Shown: one piece after another, positions 47,260 to 57,900 of the stretch
How positions within the stretch are numbered: the stretch's first letter is position 1
Layout of the letters: every line of letters starts with the position of its first letter
DNA from: Chersky-267 sp963744115
Lineage (GTDB): Bacteria > Chloroflexota > Limnocylindria > Limnocylindrales > CSP1-4
DNA: 64,000 nt
Direction: 5' to 3'
Assembly: GCA_963744115.1 (NCBI GenBank)
Contig: CAVUSI010000003.1
Location: 1,904,796-1,968,795 of the forward strand
Program-made: the position numbers and the translations under genes
The notes under the pieces: generated by a model
What the model was told of the DNA's origin: nothing
What the model saw: the letters and a program-made list of their open reading frames with translations, nothing else
Database searches by the model: none

Positions 47260-47748
47260 ATGCCGTACGACGTCAGCACCCAAGAGGTCCCCGAGCAGCC
47301 GATCCTGTCGATCCGACAGCGACTGCCGACGGCAGACCTCCCCGGGTTCATCGGCCGGTGCTACCAGGAGATGTACCAGCACCTCGGCGAGCTCGGCGTG
47401 GAGACCGTCGGGCCGCCGTTCGTGATCTATCACGCGTTCGGACCCGGTGACGTCGACGCCGAGATCTCGGTGCCCGTCGCTCATCCGGTCGAGGAGTCGG
47501 GGCGGCTGACGTCCCGGGTGCTCCCCGCCGGCACCGTGGCGCGAACGCTCCACCGCGGCGCCTACGACCAGCTCGGCGCGGCGTACACCGAGCTCACCGA
47601 GTGGGTCGACGACCACGGCTTCGAGGCGGTCGGCCCAGCCAGTGAGCGCTACCTCACCGAGCCCGGACCGGACGTCGCGCCGGCCGACTACCTGACCGAG
47701 ATCGACCTCCCGATCGCCACAGCAAAGGTCCTGGCCGGCACGGTCTGA
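47260..47748 (+). CDS. GyrI-like/AraC effector-binding domain protein
   Basis: 162 residues. The fold pattern 'PILSIRQRLPTADLPGFIGR', 'VGPPFVIYHAFGPGDVDAEI' and 'VLPAGTVARTLHRGAYDQLG' with 'EIDLPI' matches the GyrI-like small-molecule-binding (SOUL/SRPBCC-like) domain. Stand-alone forms may bind drugs or hydrolyse small ligands. Ends before a classic terminator. Confidence 0.9.
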   Translation: MPYDVSTQEVPEQPILSIRQRLPTADLPGFIGRCYQEMYQHLGELGVETVGPPFVIYHAFGPGDVDAEISVPVAHPVEESGRLTSRVLPAGTVARTLHRGAYDQLGAAYTELTEWVDDHGFEAVGPASERYLTEPGPDVAPADYLTEIDLPIATAKVLAGTV

Positions 47749-47768
47749 CCGGCCGACACGGCCTTCCC

Positions 47769-47800
47769 AGCGGCCCGGGACCCTCGCCCGGGCCGCTTTT
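47769..47800 (+). terminator. Intrinsic terminator
   Basis: Perfect 11-bp stem AGCGGCCCGGG / CCCGGGCCGCT, 7-base loop, followed by TTTT. The clearest intrinsic terminator in the window, 20 bp after the GyrI-like gene. Confidence 0.85.
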
Positions 47801-47895
47801 CCTGCCCCGTAGACTGTCGACCATGTCTCCTGGATGAGACCGAGCTCGACGGCGGCGGCGGCGAGCCGCGGACACGCGGCCGCGAACCCGCGACC

Positions 47896-50196
47896 GTGCG
47901 GGTCGCGATGTGGAGCGCCCGGCATCGCTGGCCGGTGGCGCTCCTGTGGTTCGTGGCGACGATCGGCGTGTTCTCGGTCAGCCTGTCGATGGGCGGGATC
48001 AACGCCGCCGACGCCAACCAGAACCCGAACGAACGCAAGCTCGAGGCGAGCGAGGCGTACGACCTGTTCAATGCCGGCGGGACGGCCGACCCCTACGAGC
48101 AGTTCCTCGTCGTCATCGACGGCGGCCCCGGCGCGACGACGAACCCGGCGTTCAAGGCCTCGGTCGACGGGCTGGTCGGCCAGCTGCGCGCCGCCAACGC
48201 GCCGCTGAACGGGGCGACGACCCCGACCTTCGACCAGTTCCCCAGCCCGTTCGAGGCGCCGCCGCAGGCCGGCCTCGTGTCCGCCGACGGGACGACGGTC
48301 CGGGTCATCGCCCGCATCTCCGGTGACGACACCCGGGTCACCGCGCTGATCGCGCCGGTCGGGCCGATCCTCGACGCGTTCCGGGCGGCCCACCCGGAGC
48401 TCCACACCCACGCGATCAGCGCGACGTTCATCAACGCCGACATCAACGCGCTGATCACCACGGGGCTCGACGAGACGCTCCGGCTGACGATCCCGCTGAC
48501 GTTCTTCATCCTGCTGTTCGCCTTCGGGGCGATCGTGGCGTCGGTCGTGCCGCTCGTCCTGGCGATCACCGCGCTGCTCGCGGCGTTCGGGATCCTCGGC
48601 ATCTACAGCCAGATCGTCGGTGCGGTCAGCCCCAACGCGACCCAGCTCATCGTCCTGATCGGGCTCGCCGTGGCGGTCGACTACTCGCTGTTCATGATCA
48701 CCCGCTTCCGGATCGAGCGGCGGGCCGGCCGCGACCGGGCGAAGGCGATCGAGGTCTCGAGCAGCACCGCGGGCCGGGCGGTCTTCTTCTCGGGGCTGGC
48801 GGTCATGATCTCGCTGGCCGGCCTGATCACCCTGGGAGTCTCGTTGTTCACGTCGATGGCGATCGGGACGATCTCGGTCGTCATGGTCTCCGTGATCGGC
48901 AGCCTGACGTTCCTGCCGGCGACGCTGTCGATCCTCGGCGACCGGGTCAACATCGGCCGTCCGGCGACCTGGCTGCCGTGGCTCGCGGCGCACCTGCCGC
49001 TCGGCCCGATCCAGCGCTGGGGGAGGTCGGCGCTCGCCTGGCTCGACCGGCGCGGGGCCCGGCCGGAGGGCAGCGGGTTCTGGGCTGGGCTCGTCAACGG
49101 CGTGATGGCGCGCCCGGTCCTGTGGACCGTCGCGTCGGTGACGTTGCTGCTCGTCCTGGCCTTCCCGGTCCTCCACCTCCGGACGGGGATCACCGACATC
49201 ACCGCGTTCCCGGACTCGATCGACGGCGTGGCGGGGATCAAGCTGCTCAACGAGAAGTGGCCGCAGGGCACGGAGCTCCAGCTCGCGGTCGTCGTGACGA
49301 ACGCCGACCAGCCGGCGACGCAGGCCGCGATCGCCAAGCTCAAGACCGAGGGCCTCAAGCTGTCCGGGCTGAGCGAGCCGGTGGACGTGACCCCGTCGAA
49401 GGACGGGCACGTGGCCATCGTCGCGTTCACCATGGGCGGCGACCGGAACGGCGAGGCGAACCGCCAGCTCGTCCGGCAGGCCAGGAGCGAGCTCGTCCCG
49501 GCGGTCTTCGGCGGGCTCCCCGGCGTCCGGGCGCTGGTCACCGGGGACGCCGCGTTCACGGTCGACGTGACCAAGGTCTACGCGGACGGGGCGCCGCTCA
49601 TCTTCGTCTTCGTCCTGGGGCTGTCATTCCTGCTGATGCTCGTCGCCTTCCACTCGGTCGTCATCCCGATCAAGGCGATCCTGCTCAACCTGCTGTCGGT
49701 CGCCGCGGCCTACGGCGTGCTCGTAATCGTCTTCCAGAACGGGTTCTTCGCCGGCCCGCTCGGGATCACGCCGAGCGGGGTCATCGAAAGCTGGGTCCCG
49801 CTGTTCATCTTCACGATCCTGTTCGGCCTGTCGATGGACTACCACCTGTTCATCCTGACCCGGATCAAGGAGGCCAAGGACCGCGGGCTCGAGTCGCGTC
49901 CGGCCGTGGCCAAGGGCATCTCGGTGACCTCGGGCACGATCACCAGCGCGGCGTCGATCATGGTGGTCGTCTTCGCGGTGTTCGTGACGCTGAAGTTCGT
50001 GTTCATCCAGCAGCTCGGGCTGGGGCTGGCGGTCGCGGTGTTCATCGACGCGACGGTCATCCGCTGCGTCCTGCTCCCGGCGACGATGACGCTTCTCGGC
50101 GACTGGAACTGGTGGATGCCGCGGTTCCTCGACTGGATCCCGCGGGTCACGATCGAAGGCGACCCGGACGTCCCCGAGACGTCGGTCCCGGCCTGA
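47896..50196 (+). CDS. MMPL/RND family transporter
   Basis: 766 residues from a GTG (or ATG four codons on); no clear ribosome site. Two repeats of an N-terminal helix, large outer domain (about 35-195 and 430-560) and five helices. 'LIGLAVAVDYSLFMITRFRI' and 'FGLSMDYHLFILTRIKEAKD' each hold the proton-relay Asp-Tyr motif of MMPL pumps. Probably exports lipids or hydrophobic compounds by proton motive force. Confidence 0.92.
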   Translation: MRVAMWSARHRWPVALLWFVATIGVFSVSLSMGGINAADANQNPNERKLEASEAYDLFNAGGTADPYEQFLVVIDGGPGATTNPAFKASVDGLVGQLRAANAPLNGATTPTFDQFPSPFEAPPQAGLVSADGTTVRVIARISGDDTRVTALIAPVGPILDAFRAAHPELHTHAISATFINADINALITTGLDETLRLTIPLTFFILLFAFGAIVASVVPLVLAITALLAAFGILGIYSQIVGAVSPNATQLIVLIGLAVAVDYSLFMITRFRIERRAGRDRAKAIEVSSSTAGRAVFFSGLAVMISLAGLITLGVSLFTSMAIGTISVVMVSVIGSLTFLPATLSILGDRVNIGRPATWLPWLAAHLPLGPIQRWGRSALAWLDRRGARPEGSGFWAGLVNGVMARPVLWTVASVTLLLVLAFPVLHLRTGITDITAFPDSIDGVAGIKLLNEKWPQGTELQLAVVVTNADQPATQAAIAKLKTEGLKLSGLSEPVDVTPSKDGHVAIVAFTMGGDRNGEANRQLVRQARSELVPAVFGGLPGVRALVTGDAAFTVDVTKVYADGAPLIFVFVLGLSFLLMLVAFHSVVIPIKAILLNLLSVAAAYGVLVIVFQNGFFAGPLGITPSGVIESWVPLFIFTILFGLSMDYHLFILTRIKEAKDRGLESRPAVAKGISVTSGTITSAASIMVVVFAVFVTLKFVFIQQLGLGLAVAVFIDATVIRCVLLPATMTLLGDWNWWMPRFLDWIPRVTIEGDPDVPETSVPA

Positions 50197-50239
50197 AGGT
50201 GGTCCCGTGGTGGTCCGCGGGTGGTCCGAGCGCCCACCG

Positions 50240-50737
50240 ATGACCGTCGTCCAGCTCCACGACATCGCGACCGACGCCGACAAGGCGGCGGTCCTGACGC
50301 TCCGGCGCGGGCCGGGACAGGAGCGCTACCTCGGCTCGATGGAGAGTCACTTCGAGGATGCCGTGACCGACGCCCGAGCCTGCCCGCGGATGTGGTCCGT
50401 CCACGACGGGGACCAGCTGGTCGGGTTCGTGATGATCAGCGACGGGATCCCTGCTGAGCGTCTCGCTGCGGACGACGACATCGTCGGTCCGTACTTCCTG
50501 TGGCGGCTGCTCATCGACGAACGGTTCCAGGGCCGCGGCTACGGCGCCGCGACGATCGACGCGGTGGTCGCGTACCTGCGGACCCGACCCGACGCCGAGG
50601 TACTCCTGACCAGCTGCAAGGCCGGCCCGGGCTCGCCCCAGCCGTTCTACCTGCACTACGGCTTCGTCCTGACCGGCGAGGTCAAATGGGGCGAGGACCT
50701 GCTGCGGCTCGAGCTCGGGGAGCCACAGTCAGGTTGA
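50240..50737 (+). CDS. GNAT N-acetyltransferase, SpeG/BltD-like
   Basis: 165 residues from the ATG of 'MTVVQLHDI'; an in-frame GTG 33 bp upstream is an alternative. Core motifs 'QLVGFVMISDG', 'YFLWRLLIDERFQGRGYGAA' (acetyl-CoA loop) and 'SCKAGPGSPQPFYLHYGFVL' resemble polyamine acetyltransferases. Substrate inferred only. Confidence 0.88.
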   Translation: MTVVQLHDIATDADKAAVLTLRRGPGQERYLGSMESHFEDAVTDARACPRMWSVHDGDQLVGFVMISDGIPAERLAADDDIVGPYFLWRLLIDERFQGRGYGAATIDAVVAYLRTRPDAEVLLTSCKAGPGSPQPFYLHYGFVLTGEVKWGEDLLRLELGEPQSG

Positions 50738-50776
50738 CGGCGACGCCCGTCGAGGGCGCCGCCGCCGGCCAGTGAG

Positions 50777-52055
50777 CTATGGTGCCAGGCGCTGCCAGGT
50801 CGGGTAGTTGATCGCGCTCCACGGTGCGATCCGCACCGCCCCTGTCACCGGGTCCCACAACTCCTGCTGAAGGTTCGTGTTCCCGCCAGGACTCCTACCA
50901 CCGGTCTGCGGGGGGTTATTCGGGCGGGCGAAAATGACCGAGCTGTCCGGAGACCACTCGTACGACGCACCGTTTGGTCCGAGCTCGGTGTCGATGGCGA
51001 CGGGCTGCCCCGTGCCGTCGACCCGGATCACGAGGGCCACGCCCTTGGTGCCGTCGTCGCCGTGGACGACAAGGCGAGTGCCATCGGGCGACCACTTCGG
51101 CCAGCCCTTCCAGCCGGCACCCGTGTCGACGATCCGATCTCCGGTCCCATCGGCCGCCATGATGTGGATCTTGCCGTCCTCGCCGTAGGCGATCTGCGAC
51201 CCATCGGGCGACCAGACCGGTTCAGAGTAAAGCTCGTATTGCGAACTCACGAGCTTCCGAAGGTTCGTTCCGTCGGTGTTGACCAGGTACAGCTCACCGT
51301 TGTGGACGGAAGCCCGGGAACCGTTGAACAGGATCTGCTTGCCGTCCGGTGGCTGGAACGCGAGCTCACCGACCGGGACGCCGAGGTCGAGGGTATGCAA
51401 CCCGGATCCATCGACGTTCACGATCGAGATCGACGGGGTCCCGGCGACCGTCGAGACGAACAGGACCGAACGTCCGTCGGGTGACAACTCGTTCCAGGCG
51501 ATGTCCTGCAGCGGTTCCGGCGTGAGCTGCTTCAGGCCGCTCCCATCGGCGTTCATCATCCACAGCAGGTTCATCCCGTTGTCCGGGCTCTGCATCCGGT
51601 TCGTGACCAGGATCCGGCTGCCGTCGGGCGAGTACCACGGATCGCCGACCAGGACGCCGCTACCGAACGCGGCGATCTTCTTCGTGGCGCCGGTGGCGGG
51701 GTCGGCCGTGTACACAGCGTCGTCCGCGGAGTAGGCGATGAGCCCGTTCCTGGCGGGCCCGAAGGGCGGCGGCACGTGCGATCGCGAGCCGACGTAGGCC
51801 GCCAGCGCCGCGCTGATCAGGAGCAGGATGAGGACCGCCACGGCGATCGGGCGCCACGGCACCCTCCGTACGACGGCCGGCTGTCGAGCGATGCTCGACC
51901 ATGGGGAACCACCTTCCTGGGAAGGTCCCGGCGGGCCGCTGCCGCGAACGGGTGGCGGTCGCCAGGACGTCGTCTCGATAGGCAGGGGTCGACCCGAGGT
52001 AGAGGCCGTCCAGGATCTCGGGCAGGTGTCGATCGGAACGCGGCTGCGTCGTCAT
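50777..52055 (-). CDS. Membrane anti-sigma-like protein with beta-propeller, frame-disrupted
   Basis: About 425 residues joined. N-terminal cytoplasmic part 'RSDRHLPEILDGLYLGSTPA' and 'YRDDVLATATRSRQRPAGTF', one extra base in the GGGG run at 51903-51906, then helix 'PIAVAVLILLLISAALAAYV' and an outer TolB-like propeller with blades 'WYSPDGSRILV', 'WSPDGSQIAYG', 'WSPDGTRLVVHG' and 'WSPDSSVIF'. Its start overlaps the ECF sigma gene's stop by 4 bp, so it is most likely that sigma factor's anti-sigma. Confidence 0.82.
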
Positions 52056-52615
52056 ACGACCTGCCTCCCCTGGACGTGGGCCGGGGTCGACCCGGGTTCG
52101 GCGGTCACCGTCATGCGCATCGCCGAGAGGGCGTAGTGCAGGCGGGACTTGGCCGTTCCCAACGGGATGCCCAGGGCGGCCGCCACCTCGGGCAGCGGCA
52201 TCCCCAGGAGGTAATGCATCGCGACGACCGCTCGATGGCCGTGGTCCAGGCGCCTGAGCGCCGAGTCCACCATGTCGCGGTCGGCCAGCGCACCCGACGG
52301 ATCGGATGCCACCGGCGGATCGATCTCGGTCAGCTCGACCTCGATCGGACGCCGCTTCCGACGCCGGGCGAGATCGAGACAGGCATTGACGGTGAGTCGG
52401 TGCAGCCAGGCCTCGAACCGGTCGGGGTCGCGAAGACCCCGCAGGTCCGACCAGGCGCGGATGAGTCCCTCCTGGACCGCGTCGCGCGCGAGCTCCGGGT
52501 CGCGGAGGATGAGCCGGGCGGCCGCGTCCAGCCGCGCGAGCCGCGCGTCGACCAGCAGGGCGAAGGCGTCATGATCGCCTCGCTGTGCTCGTGCGACGGC
52601 TTCTCGCTGGTCCAC
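52052..52615 (-). CDS. ECF RNA polymerase sigma factor
   Basis: 187 residues from the GTG at 52615 with GAGG five bases upstream (an outer GTG at 52657 lacks a ribosome site). Region 2 'LAAAARLILRDPELARDAVQ'-type helices with 'GLIRAWSDLRGLRDPDRFEA' and 'WLHRLTVNACLDLARRRKRR', and region 4 'LDHGHRAVVAMHYLLGMPLP' with HTH 'EVAAALGIPLGTAKSRLHYA'. Coupled to the propeller anti-sigma. Probably autoregulated with it. Confidence 0.93.
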   Translation of the reverse strand: MDQREAVARAQRGDHDAFALLVDARLARLDAAARLILRDPELARDAVQEGLIRAWSDLRGLRDPDRFEAWLHRLTVNACLDLARRRKRRPIEVELTEIDPPVASDPSGALADRDMVDSALRRLDHGHRAVVAMHYLLGMPLPEVAAALGIPLGTAKSRLHYALSAMRMTVTAEPGSTPAHVQGRQVV

Positions 52616-52805
52616 GATCGCCTCGACTCCGACACGACCTGGGCGGTCGTGCTTCACAAGGTATGGCGTACCCGTCTCGGGAATCGTTCACGGATGGTGG
52701 GGACGGGTCGTGGCCCGGTCCGGGCTGGGGCGCAGATCGTGAGCGTGCTGGGTCGAGCAGCATGCCGGTCCCGGCGCGGGTCCAGAGCCGGTCGCGCTGC
52801 CCGGT

Positions 52806-53126
52806 TTGCATCCGGAGCAAGGATCCAGACTGGCTTGCACGGGGTGCCGCGAGCCGGGACCGGGGGCGGGGGCGGGGGCGCCTGCCGTGCTCCCGGGCTT
52901 GCACACGGTGCAAGGATCCAGCCTGGCTTGCACGGGGTGCAAACAACAGCTTCGCGGCCATGGCTCGAGTCGTCCGATATGCACCCGGTGCAACAACGAC
53001 GACCGAGCAGGCGTACGGCAGGCCCGGACCCGAACGCCGTGCGCCTGACGGTGCACCGGGTGCAAGGATCCTGCGAACCGCGGAACGTCGCTGGCTCCGA
53101 CTCGCCGATGTGTGCACCCGGTGCAA
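52806..53126 (-). repeat. Array B: seven TTGCAC-N3-GTGCAA dyads, mirror of array A
   Basis: Copies at 52806-52820, 52835-52849, 52899-52913, 52928-52942, 52979-52993, 53051-53065 and 53112-53126. Read on the minus strand the centre spacings are 61, 72, 51, 29, 64 and 29 bp, matching array A's 61, 61, 51, 29, 61. A 50-bp core (52895-52944) is 42/50 identical to 28283-28332 in reverse complement. The gap 52658-53269 has no supported gene. Confidence 0.85.
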
Positions 53127-53269
53127 AGCGGTCCGGGCGGCGGGCGCGCGGCGAGCGGGCGCGCGGCGGGCCGGCGCGCGACCCTCGCACCCGGCGGCCG
53201 GCCCCGCTGCGCTGAGCGTGGAGGAGGCCGTCGGCATCCACATCGGGCCATCGGTCGTATGGTTGAACG

Positions 53270-54865
53270 ATGGCGGACATGCGACCCGGGTCCGAGCAGG
53301 TGCCGACGCCGGAGAGGCTCCAGGGAACGGCCGGCGGGCGACTGAAGGCCGCGATCGCGGGTGCCGTCGTCGTCGGGATCGTGGCATTCGGACTCGTGTC
53401 GGGCGGAGCGTTCGGTGGTGGAGGCGAACGCTCCGCCTCGGCGGCGGCCTCAGCCCAGGCCGACGCCTCGGCCGGCACGTCGAACGGCGGTGACTCGGCG
53501 CTCGGCCAGGCCTCTGGCCCACCCTCGACGTCGGCGGCACCGGAGGCCCCAAGCGGCCCGACCCCCTCCCCGTTCCCCTACGTCGCGGTCGACCCGACGT
53601 CGCCCGGACTCATCGCCGTCGTCAGTGACGACGGGCAGCTGAGCACGATGGACGACGGCGGCGGCTCGCGCTCGGTGTACCTCACCCCCGGCGTCACGTT
53701 CGGCTTCCCGGCCTGGTCGCCCGATGGGTCGCGGATCGCGATCACCGGGCAGAGCGCCGACGGGACCGCGATCTACGTGTATGCCGTGGGTCGCCGCAGC
53801 CAGCCGACGGTCATCTACCGCAGCGCCGACAAGCCGCCGTTCTACCTGTACTGGTCGCCCGACGGGCAGTCGGTCACGTTCCTGGCGACCGAGGGCAACT
53901 CGATCGCGCTGCGGGTCGCGCCGGCCGACGGCAGTGCGCCCCTCGACGGCAGCGGCCTCGGCTCGGTCCTGCGGATCGGTGCCCCGCTCTACTTCGACTG
54001 GGTCGACGCGAAGCGCCTGCTCCTCCACATCGGACTCGGGGCGGACTCGTTCGTCGGCGAGATGCAGCCCGGAAGCCCCGTGGCGCCTCAGCCGCTGCCC
54101 GGGACCGGCACCTTCCGCTCGGCCAGCGCCAGCGACGACGGACGCTACCTCGCCTATGTCCGGTCCGACTCCGACCTCACCGGGACGCTCGTGATCGCCG
54201 CCCGCGACGGGTCGGCGAAGCACGAGATCCCGGTCTTCGGACCGACGGCCTTCACCTTCGACCCGACCGGCGACCGGCTGGCCGCGATCGCCGCGCCCCA
54301 GACTCCCTCGCAGGACCCCGGCGTCCCGCTCGGCCCGCTCAAGCTCATCGACGCTCGCACGGGCGCGACCAAGACACTGATCGACAGCGCCGTCGTCGCG
54401 TCGTTCTGGTCGCCCGACGGCAAGACCATCGCCGCGATCCTGCCGCCTCGTCCCGGCGACGACAACGTCCTGGCGGATGCCGGTCCCGGCTCGGGCATCA
54501 GCCTGGCCGATGCGACGGCCCCGCGGCCGACTGGCCTTCTCGCCATGGCGCTGGCCCCCCAGCCGACCATGGGCCAGGCCGCAGCGCAGGCTCCGGGCGT
54601 TGCCGCTCGTCTCGAGTTCGTCGACGTGGCGACCGGCAAGATCCGCTTCGAACGGGTCATCCACCTGGCCGACCACTTCGTCAACGAGCTGCTCCCCTAC
54701 TTCGACCAGTACGCGCTGAGCCACAGCCTGTGGTCGCCCGACAGCCGGTCGATCCTCCTGCCGCTGGTCAGCGCGGCCGGGCGGGACCAGCTGAGCGTCG
54801 TGGGGGCCGACGGCTGGGATGCCCGGGCGATCGCCGACGGCGACTCCGGCTTCTGGAGCCCCTAG
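53270..54865 (+). CDS. Membrane-anchored TolB/PD40-like beta-propeller protein
   Basis: 531 residues. One N-terminal helix (IAGAVVVGIVAFGLVSGGAF, about 28-47), an Ala/Ser/Pro linker to about 100, then propeller blades 'AWSPDGSRIAIT', 'YWSPDGQSVTFL', 'FWSPDGKTIAAI' and 'LWSPDSRSILLP'. Resembles the outer part of the anti-sigma factor upstream but lacks a cytoplasmic sigma-binding part. It follows array B by 143 bp. Function unknown; extracytoplasmic binding is likely. Confidence 0.82.
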   Translation: MADMRPGSEQVPTPERLQGTAGGRLKAAIAGAVVVGIVAFGLVSGGAFGGGGERSASAAASAQADASAGTSNGGDSALGQASGPPSTSAAPEAPSGPTPSPFPYVAVDPTSPGLIAVVSDDGQLSTMDDGGGSRSVYLTPGVTFGFPAWSPDGSRIAITGQSADGTAIYVYAVGRRSQPTVIYRSADKPPFYLYWSPDGQSVTFLATEGNSIALRVAPADGSAPLDGSGLGSVLRIGAPLYFDWVDAKRLLLHIGLGADSFVGEMQPGSPVAPQPLPGTGTFRSASASDDGRYLAYVRSDSDLTGTLVIAARDGSAKHEIPVFGPTAFTFDPTGDRLAAIAAPQTPSQDPGVPLGPLKLIDARTGATKTLIDSAVVASFWSPDGKTIAAILPPRPGDDNVLADAGPGSGISLADATAPRPTGLLAMALAPQPTMGQAAAQAPGVAARLEFVDVATGKIRFERVIHLADHFVNELLPYFDQYALSHSLWSPDSRSILLPLVSAAGRDQLSVVGADGWDARAIADGDSGFWSP

Positions 54866-54913
54866 CCGAAGCTCAGCCCGCGAGCCGGTAGCTCGGAGGT
54901 CGGCGAGCCCGGG

Positions 54914-57900
54914 TCAGCTCGCCAGCCCGAGCCTCACGGCGACGGCGGCGGCTTCGGTCCGGCTGGTCACGCCGAGCTTGGCGAGGATGTTCGAGACGTG
55001 GACGCCCGCGGTGCTCGAGCTGATGAACAGCGCCTCCCCGATCTGACGGTTCGTCAGGCCCTGGGCCAGAAGGGCGAGGACCTCCCGCTCGCGGACGGTC
55101 AGGCCGAACGGATCGGCCGAGTCGGGGGCTGAGCCGGCGGAGCCGACGGACGACGACGAAGCCGACGACGACGAGGCCGACGACGAGACGGACCACAAGC
55201 CGGATGACGAAGCCGAGTCGCCCACCGGGGCCGAAGCCGATGCGCCGACCTGAGCGTTCGCCCCCTCCCCTGCCGACGCCAGCTCGACCCGGCCACGCCG
55301 GGCCAACCCCTCGATCCGTGCCTGTGAGCGGTCGAGCCCCGAGCGCGACCACGATCGAATGCGCCGCCCGCAGTGCCGACTCCGCCTCGTGCCGGCGTCC
55401 GCCTTCGGCCAGCAGCGCCTCGCCCTCGCGATAGCGGGCATAGGCGATCTCGTACGGCTGCCGAAGCGCATCCCACCGAGCGGCCACCGCGGCCCAGGCG
55501 CCCGCGTCGGACCGTCCCTCCAGCCGGGTCAGCTCCGCCTCGGCGGTCGACACGTCGGCGTCGAGCCAGCGAACGGTCGGCGACGAAGGATCCGGGAACC
55601 TCGCGACCACCGCCCGGGCTCGCGCCAGCAGGTCGGTCGCTCGTGCTCGCGCCTCGTCGACCTCGGCGTCGCGCCGCCGGGCCCGGCCCAGCTCGGCGAG
55701 ATCGGCCTCGACCTGCAGCCCGATCCGGCAGACCTGCGTCACCTCCTGGTAGCGCGGGTCGCCCAGCAGGCCGTCGGCGACTTCGCGACCGCCGCCTCGG
55801 GCCGGTCCTCGAGCAGCTCGAGCTCGGCGCGGACGACGTGGAGCCAGGTACCCCAGCGCGGATCCCGGAGCGTCGCCCGCAGCGCCCGCCCCTCGTCCAG
55901 GAGAGCGCGGGCGGCCGCCATGTCGCCGCGGAGCGTCGCGAGCCAGCCGGCGGTCGCGCAGTAGAGCACGCGCATGATCCCCTCGGGCGCGAGCGTCGTC
56001 GCCTCGTCGATGTAGCGGTCGGCTTCGCTCCAGCGCCCGACGGTGATGAGCATCCAGGCGTGCTCGAGCACGTACTTCGGGCCGAACGACCGGCCGACCC
56101 CCAGCGCCTGCGCCCGCTCGTCCCCGCGGACCGCGACCTCGATCGCGCCGTCGACGTCGCCGGTCTCACGGGTCGCGCCGGCCAGGTGGTCGTAGGCGCG
56201 GCCGAGCTCCCAGACGTCGCCGATCGCCTCGGCGAGCGCGATCGCTTCGTGCAGATGCCCGATGGCACGAACCGGTTCGCCGACATCGCGGAGCGCACCC
56301 GCCAGCGTGATCAGCGCGTCCGCCTCGGCGAACTCGGGCCCGACCTCGCGGGCCGCCGCGACCGCCCGTTCCGCCGCCGGAACGGCGTCCTCCAGGCCCA
56401 GGATGTAGACGTTCCGGGCGTAGCTCGTCAGCGCGATGACCTTGGCCTGGGACATCGGAGCCGACTCGAGGCGCGAGAGCGCGGACGCCAGCGACTCGGT
56501 CGCGAGGGCGATGTCGCCGAACTCCGTCGCCGCCCAGGCGAGGCGCTCCTCGAGCCGCGCCGCCCGCTCGGGCTCGGTCGTTCCGTCGAGCCGCTCGACG
56601 GCGGCTCGGGCAAGCTCGAGCGATCGGCCTGGATGGCCGGCGACCCCGGTCGCCCACGACGCCTCGGACAGGACCGCCGCGAGGTCCGACCCGACGAGCC
56701 CCTCCGCGTCGGGCACCTGCGCCCACAGCTCGACCGTCCGCTCGAACTCGCGCGCAGCATCGGCGAAGGCGCGCTCCGCCATCGCGCCGTGGGCCGCGGC
56801 GAGCGACGCGACGAGCGCCCGCGGCAGGTCGGCGGCCGCGCTCCAGTGGTACGCCAGCTCGGCCATCCGGCTCGCGCCGCCACCGTCGCTGGTCGGCCCG
56901 CGCCGCTCGAGCGCCTGGGCGAGCGCGACGTGGAGGCGCCGTCGCTGGCTCGGGAGCAGCTCGCCGTAGACGGCTTCCTGGACGAGGGCGTGGCGGAAGG
57001 CGTAGCGCTCGGCCGCCGGCGGCGCCTCGACGACCAGGAGCTGGGCCGCGATCGCCTCGCGGACGGCGGCTTCGAGCTCGGGCTCGGTCATCCCGGCGAC
57101 CTCGGCCAGGAGGTCCGGGTCGACCCGCCGACCGGCGGCCGCCGCCGCGTCGAGGACCGACCGGCCGCCCGGCGACAGCGCCGCGACCCGGACGAGCAGC
57201 ACCTCGCGGAGCGTCGCCGGCAGGCCGTCGTCGGCCGACTCGCCACCGGCCGCGACGATCTCCTCGGCGAAGAACGGGTTGCCGTCCGACCGACCGAGCA
57301 CCGAGTCGACCAGGCCCGGCGCGGGCGCACCGCCGAGGATCGCCTCGAGCTGGCTGACCACCTCCGCGCGGTCGAACCGCGTGAGCGCCAGCCGCTCGAC
57401 CCGCGGGAGCCGCTCCATCTCGGCCAGCCAGGCCAGGAGCGGGTGACCGCGCTGGAGGTCGTCGGTCCGGATCGTCGCGACGATCGCCAGCCGTTCGGCC
57501 CGCAGGTTGCGCGCGAGGAACGCGAGCAGGTCCCGGGTCGACGGGTCCGACCAGTGGAGGTCCTCGATGACGAGGACGACCGTCGACGACGCGCCGAGCC
57601 GCCCGAGCAGGCCGAGGAACCCCTCGAAGATCCGGGCCTGGAGCCAGTCGCCCGCCTGGAACGGCGACGCCTCGGGCTCGGGTCGGTCCGACAGCTCCGG
57701 GACGAGCCGGGCGAGCTCGACCGCGGACGGCCCGAGCGCGCCGGCGAGCTCCTCGGCGGGGACCTGCCCGACCAGCGAGCGGAGCGCCTCGACGATCGGC
57801 GCGAACGGCAGCCCGCTCTCGCCGAGCTGGACGCACCCGCCGGCGAGGACGAGGGCACCGGGGGACGCGGCAGACCCGCCGGACGCGGCACGCTCCCGGG

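Noticed and set aside
45982..49410. Very long minus-strand open frame (over 1,100 codons)
   Set aside because: It is antisense to the bactofilin-like, GyrI-like and MMPL genes, which have clear motifs; its translation is Arg/Asp/Glu-rich filler typical of shadows in high-GC DNA.
52616..52657. Upstream GTG (52657) as the ECF sigma start
   Set aside because: It lacks a ribosome site, whereas the GTG at 52615 has GAGG at good distance and gives the normal N-terminus. Not excluded outright.
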